From: Variovorax sp. JS1663
Lineage (GTDB): Bacteria > Pseudomonadota > Gammaproteobacteria > Burkholderiales > Burkholderiaceae_C
Assembly (NCBI RefSeq): GCF_002157355.1
Contig: NZ_LYMK01000005.1
Span: forward strand, 62,001-126,000
Direction of reading: 5' to 3'
DNA: 64,000 nucleotides
The position numbers were made by a program, and so were the translations under genes. Shown here piece by piece: positions 55,588 through 63,991 of this stretch (its first letter is position 1; each line of letters begins with the position of its first letter). The notes below the pieces were generated by a model. That model worked only from the letters and a program-made list of their open reading frames with translations. It did no database searches and was not told the DNA's origin.

Positions 55588-55714
55588 CGTTCTCGCCGTC
55601 AAGGGCTGCGCGTGCCTTGCACGCTGGCGTCCTGGCGGCCGTCTCTGGCTGCGCCTTCGACCCCTGACTGCTTGCGCTGCGGCGTGAGTGGCCGGTTCCG
55701 GGCAATCCCGCCCG
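55588..55714 (+). repeat. Hairpin leader element, copy A (upstream of radC)
   Basis: Begins CGTTCTCGCCGTCAAGG and contains GGCGGCCGTCT, GCGCTGCGGCGTGA and CGGGCAATCCCGCCCG. The same words in the same order occur upstream of the DUF2958 gene (57141-57258). GTCAAGGG (55598-55605) can pair with CCCCTGAC (55661-55668) with one mismatch. The rest of the 55251-55734 gap holds the AAA promoter and no supported gene. Confidence 0.7.
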
Positions 55715-55734
55715 ATTCCGAACCGGAGCCGATC

Positions 55735-56256
55735 ATGTCGCAGCTGTCTTCCCTGTCGTTCACGTCTTACATCGATTCCTCCCTGCTCGTCCGCGATGTC
55801 GCGGGCAGCTACCGTCCGGCCGAGCCGGCTGAGGTGCTGCAGGCCGCGCTGCGGGTTCTGGAGGGCCAGTTGCGCGGCACCGAGATGCTGTCGTCGCCGC
55901 AGGCTGTGCGCGACTTCCTGCGCATCAAGCTGGGCACCCTGGAGCACGAGGTGTTCGCGGTGATCCACCTGGACGCCCAACACCGGGTCATCGAGTACGT
56001 CGAGATGTTCCGCGGCACCGTGACCCAGACATCGGTCTATCCGCGCGAGGTGGTCAAGGAAGCCATGGCACACAACACAGCGGCCATCGTTCTGGTCCAC
56101 AACCACCCGTCGGGCGTGGCCGAGCCCTCGCGGGCCGATGAGCATATGACCCAAACCCTCAAGAGCGCGCTGTCGCTGGTGGACGTGCGCGTCATCGATC
56201 ACCTGATCGTGGCCGGGCCGACGATCCTGTCCTTTGCAGAACGCGGGCTGATCTGA
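55735..56256 (+). CDS. radC: RadC-family JAB-domain protein
   Basis: A 173-residue RadC/MPN-domain protein with the JAMM motif in HNHPSGVAEPSRAD and the RadC block VFAVIHLDAQHRVIEYVEMFRGT. It lacks the N-terminal HhH part of chromosomal RadC, as is normal for copies on integrative elements and plasmids. ATG 55735 follows hairpin leader copy A. It lies in a run of typical mobile-element backbone genes. Its biochemical role is unproven for the family. Confidence 0.9.
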   Translation: MSQLSSLSFTSYIDSSLLVRDVAGSYRPAEPAEVLQAALRVLEGQLRGTEMLSSPQAVRDFLRIKLGTLEHEVFAVIHLDAQHRVIEYVEMFRGTVTQTSVYPREVVKEAMAHNTAAIVLVHNHPSGVAEPSRADEHMTQTLKSALSLVDVRVIDHLIVAGPTILSFAERGLI

Positions 56257-56266
56257 GCCCACACAA

Positions 56267-56289
56267 CCGGGAGCCACACCGGCTCCCGG
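56267..56289 (+). terminator. Hairpin after radC
   Basis: A 9-bp stem CCGGGAGCC / GGCTCCCGG with an ACACC loop, 10 nt after the radC stop. The T run is weak (atcttcgttt), so termination is likely but not certain. Confidence 0.6.
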
Positions 56290-56480
56290 ATCTTCGTTTC
56301 CTGCCCAACAGCGTGCCACCACACAGTGGCACGAGCACTTCATGACTTCAAAGCCAGAGACGGTGGGGCTTCCTCCGTCCGCCTCGCACGGACATCCGCA
56401 TCGAGCCAGCTACGCTGGAGAACGCCTAACTGGGTTGAAGACGCGATGCATCCGAACGAGGATCGAACGCTGTTCCTGTC

Positions 56481-56500
56481 ACCCCGCTTTGAAGCGGGGT
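56481..56500 (+). terminator. Hairpin upstream of thioesterase gene
   Basis: A 9-bp stem ACCCCGCTT / AAGCGGGGT with a two-base loop, followed by TTC. It lies 43 bp before the thioesterase start and could be a terminator of upstream transcription or an attenuator. Confidence 0.45.
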
Positions 56501-56542
56501 TTCGGAGAGCAAACGCACGTCGTCAACCCATTTTCCAGTTCC

Positions 56543-57067
56543 ATGAACCACCAAGGCATCAGCGAAATCTCCTTTGAAGAAACCTACAGCGTGCCGCCGG
56601 AGCAGACGGCACGGGCGCTTTTTTCAAGGCTCCCGCATGGGAGCGACTATGCGCAGAGGCTGATCGAATGCCTGGCGACCGGGTACCTGGTCGCCGTGGT
56701 GGAGTCCATCTGCATTCGCGAGATGCAGCGGCACGTGGATGCCACCTCGGAGGTCGTGGTAGGCCGGACGATAGAGCTGGAGCACAAGGGGCCGATCCCG
56801 CCCGGATCGACCCTGAAGCTGCGGGGATGGGTTGAACGCCTGGGGCAGCGAAGCGCGAAATTCCGCGTTCAGGCATCCGACGACCACGAGGTGGTCTGCG
56901 AGGGCTGCGTCATTCTGGTCGTGGCGCCCCGAGTCTCGATGGAATCGCGCATCGCCGCGAAAGTAGAAGCGCTCACGACGAAATCAGACAGAGACCCGGT
57001 TGACAGCGCTCCCGGCTGGTGTGCTCCGCCTGAGTCGTTCCGTCGCCGGGAGTCCCAAGCTTCCTGA
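56543..57067 (+). CDS. Hotdog-fold thioesterase (FlK-like)
   Basis: A 174-residue protein. TARALFSRLPHGSDYAQRLIECLATGYLVAVVESICIREM, then VVVGRTIELEHKGPIPPGSTLKLRGWV match the fluoroacetyl-CoA thioesterase (FlK)-like hotdog family. These include the Glu on the central helix and the His of LEHKGPIPPG. The ~30 C-terminal residues are unlike the family and may be extra. ATG at 56543 directly precedes the domain, and the longer frame from 56342 crosses a hairpin. A metabolic thioesterase among mobile-element genes is unexpected and may be cargo. Substrate unknown. Confidence 0.82.
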   Translation: MNHQGISEISFEETYSVPPEQTARALFSRLPHGSDYAQRLIECLATGYLVAVVESICIREMQRHVDATSEVVVGRTIELEHKGPIPPGSTLKLRGWVERLGQRSAKFRVQASDDHEVVCEGCVILVVAPRVSMESRIAAKVEALTTKSDRDPVDSAPGWCAPPESFRRRESQAS

Positions 57068-57140
57068 ATGCGCCCCGCCACAGCGGGGTATCTGAAGAGT
57101 GAGGGTGGGCTGGCTTGCTGTTGCACCCAGCGTGCCACGC

Positions 57141-57258
57141 CGTTCTCGCCGTCAAGGTCGGCGCGCATCTGCGCTGCGCTGGCGGCCTCGGCGGCCGTCT
57201 TCGAACCTTGACCGCTGCGCTGCGCCGTGACCCGGAGGCTGCGGGCAATCTCGCCCGG
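57141..57258 (+). repeat. Hairpin leader element, copy B (upstream of DUF2958 gene)
   Basis: Shares the opening CGTTCTCGCCGTCAAGG and the later words GGCGGCCGTCT, CTGCGCTGCGCCGTGA and CGGGCAATCTCGCCCGG with copy A. GTCAAGGT (57151-57158) pairs perfectly with ACCTTGAC (57205-57212). It ends 20 bp before the ATG, so it is part of the mRNA leader. Confidence 0.75.
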
Positions 57259-57278
57259 CATTCCTTCTGGAGTTCACC

Positions 57279-57626
57279 ATGAACACACTCATCACCGACG
57301 AGCAGCGCGTGCTGCTGCTGGCCAATGGCCGCGAATCGTTGCAGAACCCTGACTTCGACCCTGCGCCCGTGGTCAAGCTGTTCACACCCGACGCCGGCGC
57401 AACCTGGCTATTGACCGAGATCGACCCGGACGACCACGACCATGTCTTTGGTCTGTGCGATCTTGGCCTGGGTGCGCCCGAACTGGGCTGGGTCAGTCTT
57501 CAGGAACTGACGACGGTACGTGGTCGGCTCGGGTTACCGGTTGAACGCGACCTGCACTTTCGTGCCGAAAAGCGCCTGAACGCCTACGCGCGGGACGCGC
57601 GGCTGGCCGGGCGCATCGTCGCCTGA
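57279..57626 (+). CDS. DUF2958 family protein
   Basis: A 115-residue protein. PVVKLFTPDAGATWLLTEIDPDDHDHVFGLCDLGLGAPELGWVSLQEL and LPVERDLHFRAEKRL are the DUF2958 signature. The family is carried on integrative and conjugative elements and plasmids, and its function is unknown. TTCTGGAG gives a ribosome site. It follows hairpin leader copy B and is closed by a strong terminator. Confidence 0.92.
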   Translation: MNTLITDEQRVLLLANGRESLQNPDFDPAPVVKLFTPDAGATWLLTEIDPDDHDHVFGLCDLGLGAPELGWVSLQELTTVRGRLGLPVERDLHFRAEKRLNAYARDARLAGRIVA

Positions 57627-57633
57627 TCCGCCG

Positions 57634-57660
57634 CCAGGGCGTCGTTGACGCCCTGGTTTT
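57634..57660. terminator. Rho-independent terminator, bidirectional
   Basis: A 10-bp stem CCAGGGCGTC / GACGCCCTGG with a GTT loop and a TTTT tail. It lies between the DUF2958 gene and the convergent DUF6988 pseudogene. Confidence 0.9.
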
Positions 57661-58327
57661 CAGGGTTTCCGCAGATCCGGCAGGCAGTCCGCGAACGCTG
57701 GTTGGATCTTGCTCATCGGCGTGGCGATGGCTTCATCGCCGGTGAGCACGGCCATGGTCATGCCGGTCATGGTGCTCAGGCCATTGGAGTTGCGCAGCAC
57801 CTGCAGGGCCAGGTGCACGGGGAAACCATCGGCGCTGCGTCGCAGCGGGTGGATACCGCCGTGCACGAAGGAGTTCATGGCGGTCCAGGACACGTCCTTG
57901 AACTGGGTCAGCATCTGGTGGGCTGCGGCAGGGACGGTATGCCCGACGCGGTTGCCGATCTGATCGATCATCTCCTTTGCACTGGGCAGGTTCTTGGCGG
58001 CCTGTTCGGCTTCGAGCGTGAGCGGGGCGGACAGCCTCTCGATGGCGGCATCGCTGGCCGCATAGATGAGCCACATCGAGCGGGTCAGGGCCTCGAACTG
58101 CAGTCTCATCAGGCTGACCGCCGAGGTGGGCATTCCCAGCGCCATCAAGGCACGCAAGGCGGTCCCGTGTTCCATGGCCACCCACACATGCCCAGCGCGG
58201 CCTCGCCACGCGCAGACCCGTCGAACGCGGCCTCGTCAAGCAGCTCGTTCAGCCGTTCGTGCAAGGCATCCGAGCGCAGCAGCATCTGCTCCAGGGGATC
58301 GAGGTGGTTCTGGTCTTTCTCGGTCAT
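57660..58327 (-). pseudogene. DUF6988-like protein, frameshifted
   Basis: The N-terminal part begins at ATG 58327 (MTEKDQNHLDPLEQMLLRSD) and runs in one frame to GEAALG. The C-terminal part then continues in the next frame as VWVAMEHGTALRALMALGMPTSAVSLMRLQFEAL to the stop at 57660. The two halves join naturally (GEAALG-H-VWVAMEHG) if one C is restored near 58188-58193, so a single-base deletion or sequencing error is likely. The intact protein would be ~222 residues and helical. Family function unknown. It is oriented against the neighbouring backbone genes. Confidence 0.75.
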
Positions 58328-58603
58328 GTCGTCATCGTAGAGCGCTCCGTGCCACCGGGCGTCGCCGGCCTTGTAAGTCTGGCCGGCCGCGCTGTCGTGC
58401 TGCGCACCGAGCCCCCGGCCCCTGCAGTCCCGCGGTCTCGTCCCTGACGGGCTTCCATCGTTCCCTTCCTTCCGGTCGGCTGACGCCTTCGGCCCGGCCT
58501 GACACCCGGGCCTGCGCGCTGCGCTTGCGTGGGGTCGGCGCCATCTGTGGCCAGGTGCCACTTGCGCCCTCTTCCCTCGTCCATCACCACTTCCGCGACC
58601 GTA

Positions 58604-58709
58604 GCGCGCCACCCGGTGCCGTCAAGGCGCGCCAGGCCGTGTCCTCGGCTGCGCCTACGGGCCGCACCAGCCCTGGCGCTTGCTTCCTTGACGGCACCGG
58701 GCGGCGCGC
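58604..58709 (+). repeat. Long inverted repeat, leader copy C (upstream of DUF932 gene)
   Basis: Two 24-base arms (58604-58627 and 58686-58709) are complementary at 23 of 24 positions, each containing GGTGCCGTCAAGG or its complement. Inside them GCGCCAGG and CCTGGCGC can extend the stem. The GTCAAGG...CCTTGAC core is shared with copies A and B. It lies ~154 bp upstream of the DUF932 gene. The rest of the 58328-58862 gap holds no supported gene. Confidence 0.8.
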
Positions 58710-58862
58710 TCCTTGGGTCGCGGGCGATGAACTCAGGAAAGACGGTGGCGACGGGACCGGCCCAGGTCTTTGCGCCGACCCCACCGGAAGACCCGAAGAG
58801 GGCTCCGAATCTAGGAATCCGGTGGGGGTTTTCAACAGCCAGCTTCATTTGGAGAAATGACC

Positions 58863-59690
58863 ATGCAACTTGCCTCCCGCTTCGCACCGCGTTCGCCGGT
58901 GCTGCGTTCCGAAACCCCGCTGTCGGATGACCAGATCCGCGCGGTGGCGCCATCCATCTTTGCGGAGGCGCCGCACGGCAGCCGCTCCGAGCGCTACAGC
59001 TACATCCCCACCGCCACCGTGTTGCAGGAGTTGCGCGGCGAAGGCTTCCAGCCCTTCATGGTGTGCCAGACCCGCGTGCGCCATGACGACCGGCGCGAAT
59101 TCACCAAGCACCTCATCCGGCTTCGCCACGCCAGCCAGATCAACGGCCGCGAGGCCAACGAAATCATCCTGCTCAATTCGCACGACGGCACCAGCAGCTA
59201 CCAGATGCTGGCCGGCATGCTCCGCTTTGTCTGCCAGAACGGGCTGGTGTGCGGCGACACCGTGGCCGACGTGCGGGTGCCACACAAGGGCGACGTGGCC
59301 GCGCAGGTGATCAAGGGCGCCTACACGGTGTTGCAAGGCTTCGGACAGGCGCAGGAATCACGCGAGGCCATGCAGTCCTTGACGCTGGACGCGGGCGAAT
59401 CCGAGGTGTTCGGCCGCGCCGCGCTGGCCCTCAAGTACGACGACACCGAGAAGGCGCCGCCCGTCACGGAATCGCAAATCCTGATGCCGCGCCGCCACGA
59501 CGACGACCGGCGCGACCTGTGGAGCGTGTTCAACCGCACCCAGGAAAACCTGATCAAGGGCGGACTGACGGGCCGCAGCGCCAACGGGCGCCGCCAGAGC
59601 ACCCGCCCCGTGCAGGGCATCGACCAGAACCTGCGCCTGAACCGCGCCCTGTGGCTGCTGGCCGATGGCATGCGCCAGCTCAAGGGCTGA
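58863..59690 (+). CDS. DUF932 family protein
   Basis: A 275-residue protein of the DUF932 (phage/plasmid-like TIGR03299-related) family: RYSYIPTATVLQELRGEGFQPFMVCQTRVR, FTKHLIRLRH and NEIILLNSHDGTSSYQMLAG are typical. ATG at 58863 has GGAG at 8-nt spacing, better than the overlapping ATG at 58857. It is commonly encoded near ParB and RadC on integrative elements. Molecular role unknown. Confidence 0.92.
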   Translation: MQLASRFAPRSPVLRSETPLSDDQIRAVAPSIFAEAPHGSRSERYSYIPTATVLQELRGEGFQPFMVCQTRVRHDDRREFTKHLIRLRHASQINGREANEIILLNSHDGTSSYQMLAGMLRFVCQNGLVCGDTVADVRVPHKGDVAAQVIKGAYTVLQGFGQAQESREAMQSLTLDAGESEVFGRAALALKYDDTEKAPPVTESQILMPRRHDDDRRDLWSVFNRTQENLIKGGLTGRSANGRRQSTRPVQGIDQNLRLNRALWLLADGMRQLKG

Positions 59691-59783
59691 TCCAGAACCC
59701 AGGCGGCGCGCAGGGAATGGCCCTGCCGCCGTCCTCTCCTCATCACTCACCCCTTTCACCTCTCATCCGACAGGAGTTTCACC

Positions 59784-60392
59784 ATGAACGCACTCACCGA
59801 TGCCGAAGCCCAGGCCCTGCACGCCATCCCCGCACCGCAGGTGCCCGCCCAGCCCTCGCAGCAGATGCTGCTCGTGCCGCTGTCGCGGCTGCGCCCGTCG
59901 CGCCGCAACGTGCGCAAGACCGCGAGCCCGTCCATCGAAGCGCTGGCCGCCAGCATCGAGCGCGTGGGCCTGCTGCAGAACCTCACTGTCACCCTGGCTG
60001 CGGACGGCGGACACTACGAGGTGGTGGCCGGAGGTCGCCGCTTCGCGGCCCTCAAGCTGCTGGCCAAGAAGCGCCGCATCGCCAAGGATTGGGACGTGCC
60101 CTGCCTGCTGGTGGCCGACGGCAGCGCGCGCACCGCCAGCCTGACCGAGAACGTGCAGCGCGAGGCCATGCACCCGGCCGACCAGTTCGAAGCCTTCGCC
60201 GCCCTGGTGGCCGAAGGGCGCCCGGTGGAAGACATCGCGGCCGACTTCGGCGTCACGCCTCTGGTGGTGCAGCGCCGCCTCAAGCTGGCCAACGTCTCCC
60301 CACGCCTGATGGCCGACTACCGCGCCGACGCCCTCAGCCTGGACCAGTTGATGGCGCTGGCCGTGACCGATGACCACGCCGCGCAGGAAGCT
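59784..60392 (+). pseudogene. parB: ParB-family partition protein, truncated by RIT insertion
   Basis: About 203 native ParB-like residues remain: the N-terminal nuclease/CTPase fold (RPSRRNVRKTASPSIEALAASI, VVAGGRRFAALKLL), box II (TENVQREAMHPADQFEAFAAL) and the HTH (VEDIAADFGVTPLVVQRRLKL). After TDDHAAQEA the frame enters the inverted repeats of an inserted element and continues with unrelated residues to a stop at 60737. Mobile-element ParB proteins of this kind are usually several hundred residues longer, so the dimerisation and C-terminal parts are lost. Partition function is probably impaired. Confidence 0.85.
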
Positions 60393-60497
60393 GCGTTATG
60401 CCGATTTCGGCATAACGCGGCTTATGTGGAGTGCGAGGTTATGCCGAGCACGGCTGGCAACAGCCTGCATAGATTCCCCGAATCACTCGGCATAACC
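60393..60497. repeat. Left-end inverted repeats of RIT element
   Basis: A 26-bp palindrome at 60393-60418 has 12-bp arms GCGTTATGCCGA and a TT centre. A second pair, GGTTATGCCGAG (60437-60448) and CTCGGCATAACC (60486-60497), is separated by 37 bp. The GTTATGCCGA motif thus occurs four times within 105 bp, alternating in direction, and is the likely recombinase binding site. Confidence 0.85.
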
Positions 60498-60534
60498 ATG
60501 ATGCATTTCTCCTCAACCAGACGAAGGAATCATC

Positions 60535-62082
60535 ATGACTTCCAACTCAAGCATCGCATTCGGCAAGGAAGGTTCGCGTCGCACATCGGATCGGGGTGCG
60601 ACTCTCCTGGCCGACTATCTCAAGGCCCAACGTGGCGTCCCATCCTTTGCATCCCGCGCCAGTGCAGCTCGCCATTTTCTCCACTGGCTGCGGCTGCGTC
60701 GCGTTCCACTCGAACAAGTGGACGCCGCTGTCGTTGAGCGCTTTGCATGCCATCGATGTCAGTGCCTGGGCTATGGTGGCCAGGTCTACAGCCAGCAAGA
60801 GGCTCATCGACCGGGGTACATCACCAATGTCCGCCGGTTCGTTGGCTTCCTCGAAGATCACGGCGGCATTCCAGTTCCCGAAGACCTCGCTCCAGTGGCG
60901 GCCCGACGCCCTGCCTATGAGCTCCAGCTCATCGCCTTGGGATACAGCAGCGGAACCCGGAGCATGCTCGCCTCCGCTGCTGAACACTTCGTTCATTGGC
61001 TCCACCTGTCGCGGATTGCGGCACAGGATATGGATGACCGGCATGTCGAACGCTTCGCGCGCCACGATTGCCGGTGCTTTCTCTGCCGCAAACACGGGAC
61101 CCTGACCGACTCAGGTGTGATTCGCAGGCGGCGTGGAGGAGCGAGCTTCCTTCAGTATCTGCGTGACTGCGGCCTCGTGCCCCCACGCAGTGCCCTTGAG
61201 GAAGATCCACGTCTTGCCGATTTCCAGGCGTGGCTTACACATCGATGCGGAGTCACCAGGCAGACGACCGTGCGCTATCTGGCCGAGGTCGCGCGTTGGC
61301 TGTCGTCACTCGACAAGGATCCCCGCACGTATGACGCCATCACGATCCGCAATATCGTTCTGAACCAGCCTGCCAACCGATCCCACAGGTCGGTGCAGCT
61401 GACCGCGATAGTGCTCCGGTCCTATCTCAGGCATCTCGTCGCCGGGGACGCCTGTCGTCCCGAACTCGTGCATGCCGTCCCCTACGCGCGGCGCCCTCGG
61501 TATGCCGGCTTGCCACGGTTTCTCAGCCCAGCGACCATCGAGCAGATCATTGCTTCCTGCGACACCTGTACACCAGCAGGCTTGCGGGATCGAGCGATCA
61601 TTCTGCTGTTGGCGCGGCTTGGCCTGCGCGCCGGTGACATCTGCCAGCTCGGGTTGGCAGACATTGACTGGCCGACTGCGCGCTTGCGTGTCGATGGCAA
61701 GGGTCGAAGGGCGACGCAACAGCCATTGCCACAAGACGCCGGTGACGCGCTGTTGGCCTACATCGAGCAAGTTCGCCCGACCGTGCGGGAGGACTGCGTC
61801 TTCCTACGCCTGCAGGCGCCGTTCAGACCCTTGAAGCCCTCGGCGATCGCTTGTCTCGTCGCAAGGGCACGCACCCGTGCCGGCGTTGAAGACGGTCCAT
61901 CCGGATCGCATGTGTTCCGCCATTCGCTGGCGACCTCGATGGTGAGGGCAGGCTCCAGCCTGGAAGCCGTTGGGGCAATCCTGCGTCATCAATCGCCCGA
62001 GACGACCGCCATCTATGCCAAGGTCGATGTGACCATGCTGGCCCGTGTCGCGCAGCCCTGGCCGGGAGACGCATCATGCTGA
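60535..62082 (+). CDS. RIT tyrosine recombinase A
   Basis: A 515-residue tyrosine recombinase, the large first member of the trio. A long N-terminal core-binding part with cysteines (RFACHRCQCLGYGG, and RHDCRCFLCRKHG, possible Zn site) comes before the catalytic domain. The catalytic residues appear as Arg in LGLRAGDICQL, HVFRHSLATSM, the second Arg-His context in LRHQSPETTAIYAK and its Tyr nucleophile. The ATG at 60535 lies 37 bp after the last left-end repeat. The stop overlaps the next start. Confidence 0.92.
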   Translation: MTSNSSIAFGKEGSRRTSDRGATLLADYLKAQRGVPSFASRASAARHFLHWLRLRRVPLEQVDAAVVERFACHRCQCLGYGGQVYSQQEAHRPGYITNVRRFVGFLEDHGGIPVPEDLAPVAARRPAYELQLIALGYSSGTRSMLASAAEHFVHWLHLSRIAAQDMDDRHVERFARHDCRCFLCRKHGTLTDSGVIRRRRGGASFLQYLRDCGLVPPRSALEEDPRLADFQAWLTHRCGVTRQTTVRYLAEVARWLSSLDKDPRTYDAITIRNIVLNQPANRSHRSVQLTAIVLRSYLRHLVAGDACRPELVHAVPYARRPRYAGLPRFLSPATIEQIIASCDTCTPAGLRDRAIILLLARLGLRAGDICQLGLADIDWPTARLRVDGKGRRATQQPLPQDAGDALLAYIEQVRPTVREDCVFLRLQAPFRPLKPSAIACLVARARTRAGVEDGPSGSHVFRHSLATSMVRAGSSLEAVGAILRHQSPETTAIYAKVDVTMLARVAQPWPGDASC

Positions 62083-62990
62083 GCGCTGACGTCATGCGCT
62101 ATGTCGCAATGCAACGCGGCTTCGGACTCAAGTTTGATGTATCGGACCGGATCCTACGGAAGTTTGCCTGTTACGCGGAGGAGCACGGGGATCAGCACCT
62201 TCAGTCTCACCGCATCTTTGATTGGTGTCGGTTGGCTTCCACGCCAAATCGTGCACGCACCTTCTTCAACGCCATCAGACTCTTCTGCATCTTTCTCCAT
62301 GCCGAGGATGCTCGCAATGAAGTTCCTCCGGCTGGTGCCTTCGGGCGAAGGCAGGGGCCACGCCCAGCGCCGCATCTGCTGGAGTCTCACCACGTCCGCG
62401 CCATCATGGACGCCGCGCTCAACCTCGGACCCGAAGGTTCGATCCGGCCGCATACGTACCATCATCTCTTCGGTCTGCTGGCTGCGGCCGGCCTGCGCAT
62501 ATCCGAAGCCCTGGCACTCAAACGCGATGACCTCAGCGAGGACGGGCTCGTCATCCGCAATGCCAAGTTCGGCAAGAGTCGGCTCTTGCCGCTTCATCCG
62601 ACGACCCGACAGGCGCTGGACCGTTACCTCGCGGTCCGCGCGAAGCTCAGTGCCCATGGCGATGACCTGTTCGTGGTGACCACTGGCCGTGCTCCGCATC
62701 AGCGCTGCGCACAACAAGTATTCACTCAACTCCTGCGGCAACTGGGATTGCGTTCGCCCAGTCCGGCGCCAGGCCCGCGGTTGCATGATCTGCGGCACAC
62801 CTTCGCCGTGCGTTCGCTGGAGTCCTGCTCCCATGATCGACAAGCCGTCGCGAACCACATGCTGGCGCTCAGCACCTACCTCGGTCATGTGGATGTCAAC
62901 AAGACCTACTGGTACCTCGAAGCGACGCCGCTCCTGATGCGGGACATCGCCGATGCTGGAGAACAACTGTTTCGGGGAGAGGTGGCATGA
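62076..62990 (+). CDS. RIT tyrosine recombinase B
   Basis: A 304-residue integrase-fold protein. SAM-like N-domain residues come before ~100. Catalytic residues then appear: Arg in AAGLRISEALAL, Lys in KFGKSRLLPL, HDLRHTFAVRSL, His in TYLGHVDVNKTYWYL and its Tyr. It overlaps recombinase A by 7 nt and recombinase C by 4 nt, so all three are probably translated from one mRNA. In RIT elements the middle member works together with A and C. Confidence 0.92.
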   Translation: MLSADVMRYVAMQRGFGLKFDVSDRILRKFACYAEEHGDQHLQSHRIFDWCRLASTPNRARTFFNAIRLFCIFLHAEDARNEVPPAGAFGRRQGPRPAPHLLESHHVRAIMDAALNLGPEGSIRPHTYHHLFGLLAAAGLRISEALALKRDDLSEDGLVIRNAKFGKSRLLPLHPTTRQALDRYLAVRAKLSAHGDDLFVVTTGRAPHQRCAQQVFTQLLRQLGLRSPSPAPGPRLHDLRHTFAVRSLESCSHDRQAVANHMLALSTYLGHVDVNKTYWYLEATPLLMRDIADAGEQLFRGEVA

Positions 62991-63991
62991 CAGCTCTCGC
63001 CCCATACCTCACCGGGTTCCTACGGGAGCATCTGCCGCGCGACCGCAACGCCAGTCCCCATACTGTTGCGACCTATGCACATTGCTTCTCATTGTTGGTC
63101 CGGTTTGCAGCCACCAGGCTCGTCCGCAGACCCAGTGATCTTTGCGTCGAAGACTTCAGTCCGGACCTCGTGCTCAAATTCCTCGACGACATAGAGGTGG
63201 GGCGCGGCAATTGTGCTCGCACGCGCAATGCCCGACTTGCCGCAATTCGAGCTTTCTTCCGCTACCTTGAATATCAGGCTCCGGCTTGCCTTGACCAGGT
63301 CATGCGCATTCGTGCGCTGCCTCAGAAGCGGACAGATACAGCGCTGATCGACTATCTGACGCGCGAGGAGATTCAGGCCCTGCTGGACGCCCCGAGCAAC
63401 GACACCGCCGGCGGTATGCGCGATCGGGCCATGATGCATCTCACCTACGCTGCGGGACTGCGGGTTGCCGAGCTGTTGGCGCTGCGCCTGGATGACTTTC
63501 CCAACCGCTCTCTCTCGATGGTCCGGATTGTTGGTAAAGGTCGCCGCGAGCGTGTCCTGCCACTGTGGCGCGAGACCCAGGCTTCACTGCGAGCCTAGCT
63601 TTCTGTTCGACCCCAGGCGCGGACACCAGAGATTTTCCTCAACCGCAAAGATGCACCAATGACTCGAGACGGCTTTGCTCATCGGCTTGCCCAGCACGTT
63701 GCGGTCGCCGCTCAGAAGCAGCCGTCGTTGCTGCACAAGCGCATCACTCCCCACGTCCTACGGCATAGCTGCGCCATGCATACGCTCGCGGCCACCGGCG
63801 ACATCCGCAAGGTCGCGCTGTGGCTCGGGCACGCGAGCATCACGACCACCGAGACCTATCTGCGCGCTGATCCAATAGAGAAACTGGCAGTACTGGCCGC
63901 GCACGTGCCGCCATCGATCAAGCCCGGAAAGTTCCGGTCACCGTCCGATACCCTCATAAACATGCTCGCCGAAGTTCGGAACGCAACGTAA
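62987..63991 (+). pseudogene. RIT tyrosine recombinase C with amber codon
   Basis: One frame from ATG 62987 to TAA 63991 (~334 codons) is broken only by TAG at 63596-63598 within ETQASLRA-stop-LSVRPQARTPEIFLN. A Trp is usual at this position in XerC/D-like proteins (LRAWL), so TGG to TAG is the likely change. The first catalytic Arg (AAGLRVAELLALRL) and the Lys region lie before the stop. HVLRHSCAMHTL, LGHASITTTETY and the Tyr nucleophile lie after it. Without readthrough the product lacks the active site. Confidence 0.85.

Noticed and set aside
55313-55705. 130-residue minus-strand and 120-residue plus-strand frames upstream of radC
   Set aside because: Both lie over the hairpin leader element and have low-complexity, non-protein-like composition. 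Sequence conservation there follows the repeat, not a coding frame.
60393-60737. Last ~115 codons of the ParB open frame as a genuine ParB C-terminus
   Set aside because: They lie over the RIT inverted repeats and the start of recombinase A in another frame, and do not resemble ParB.
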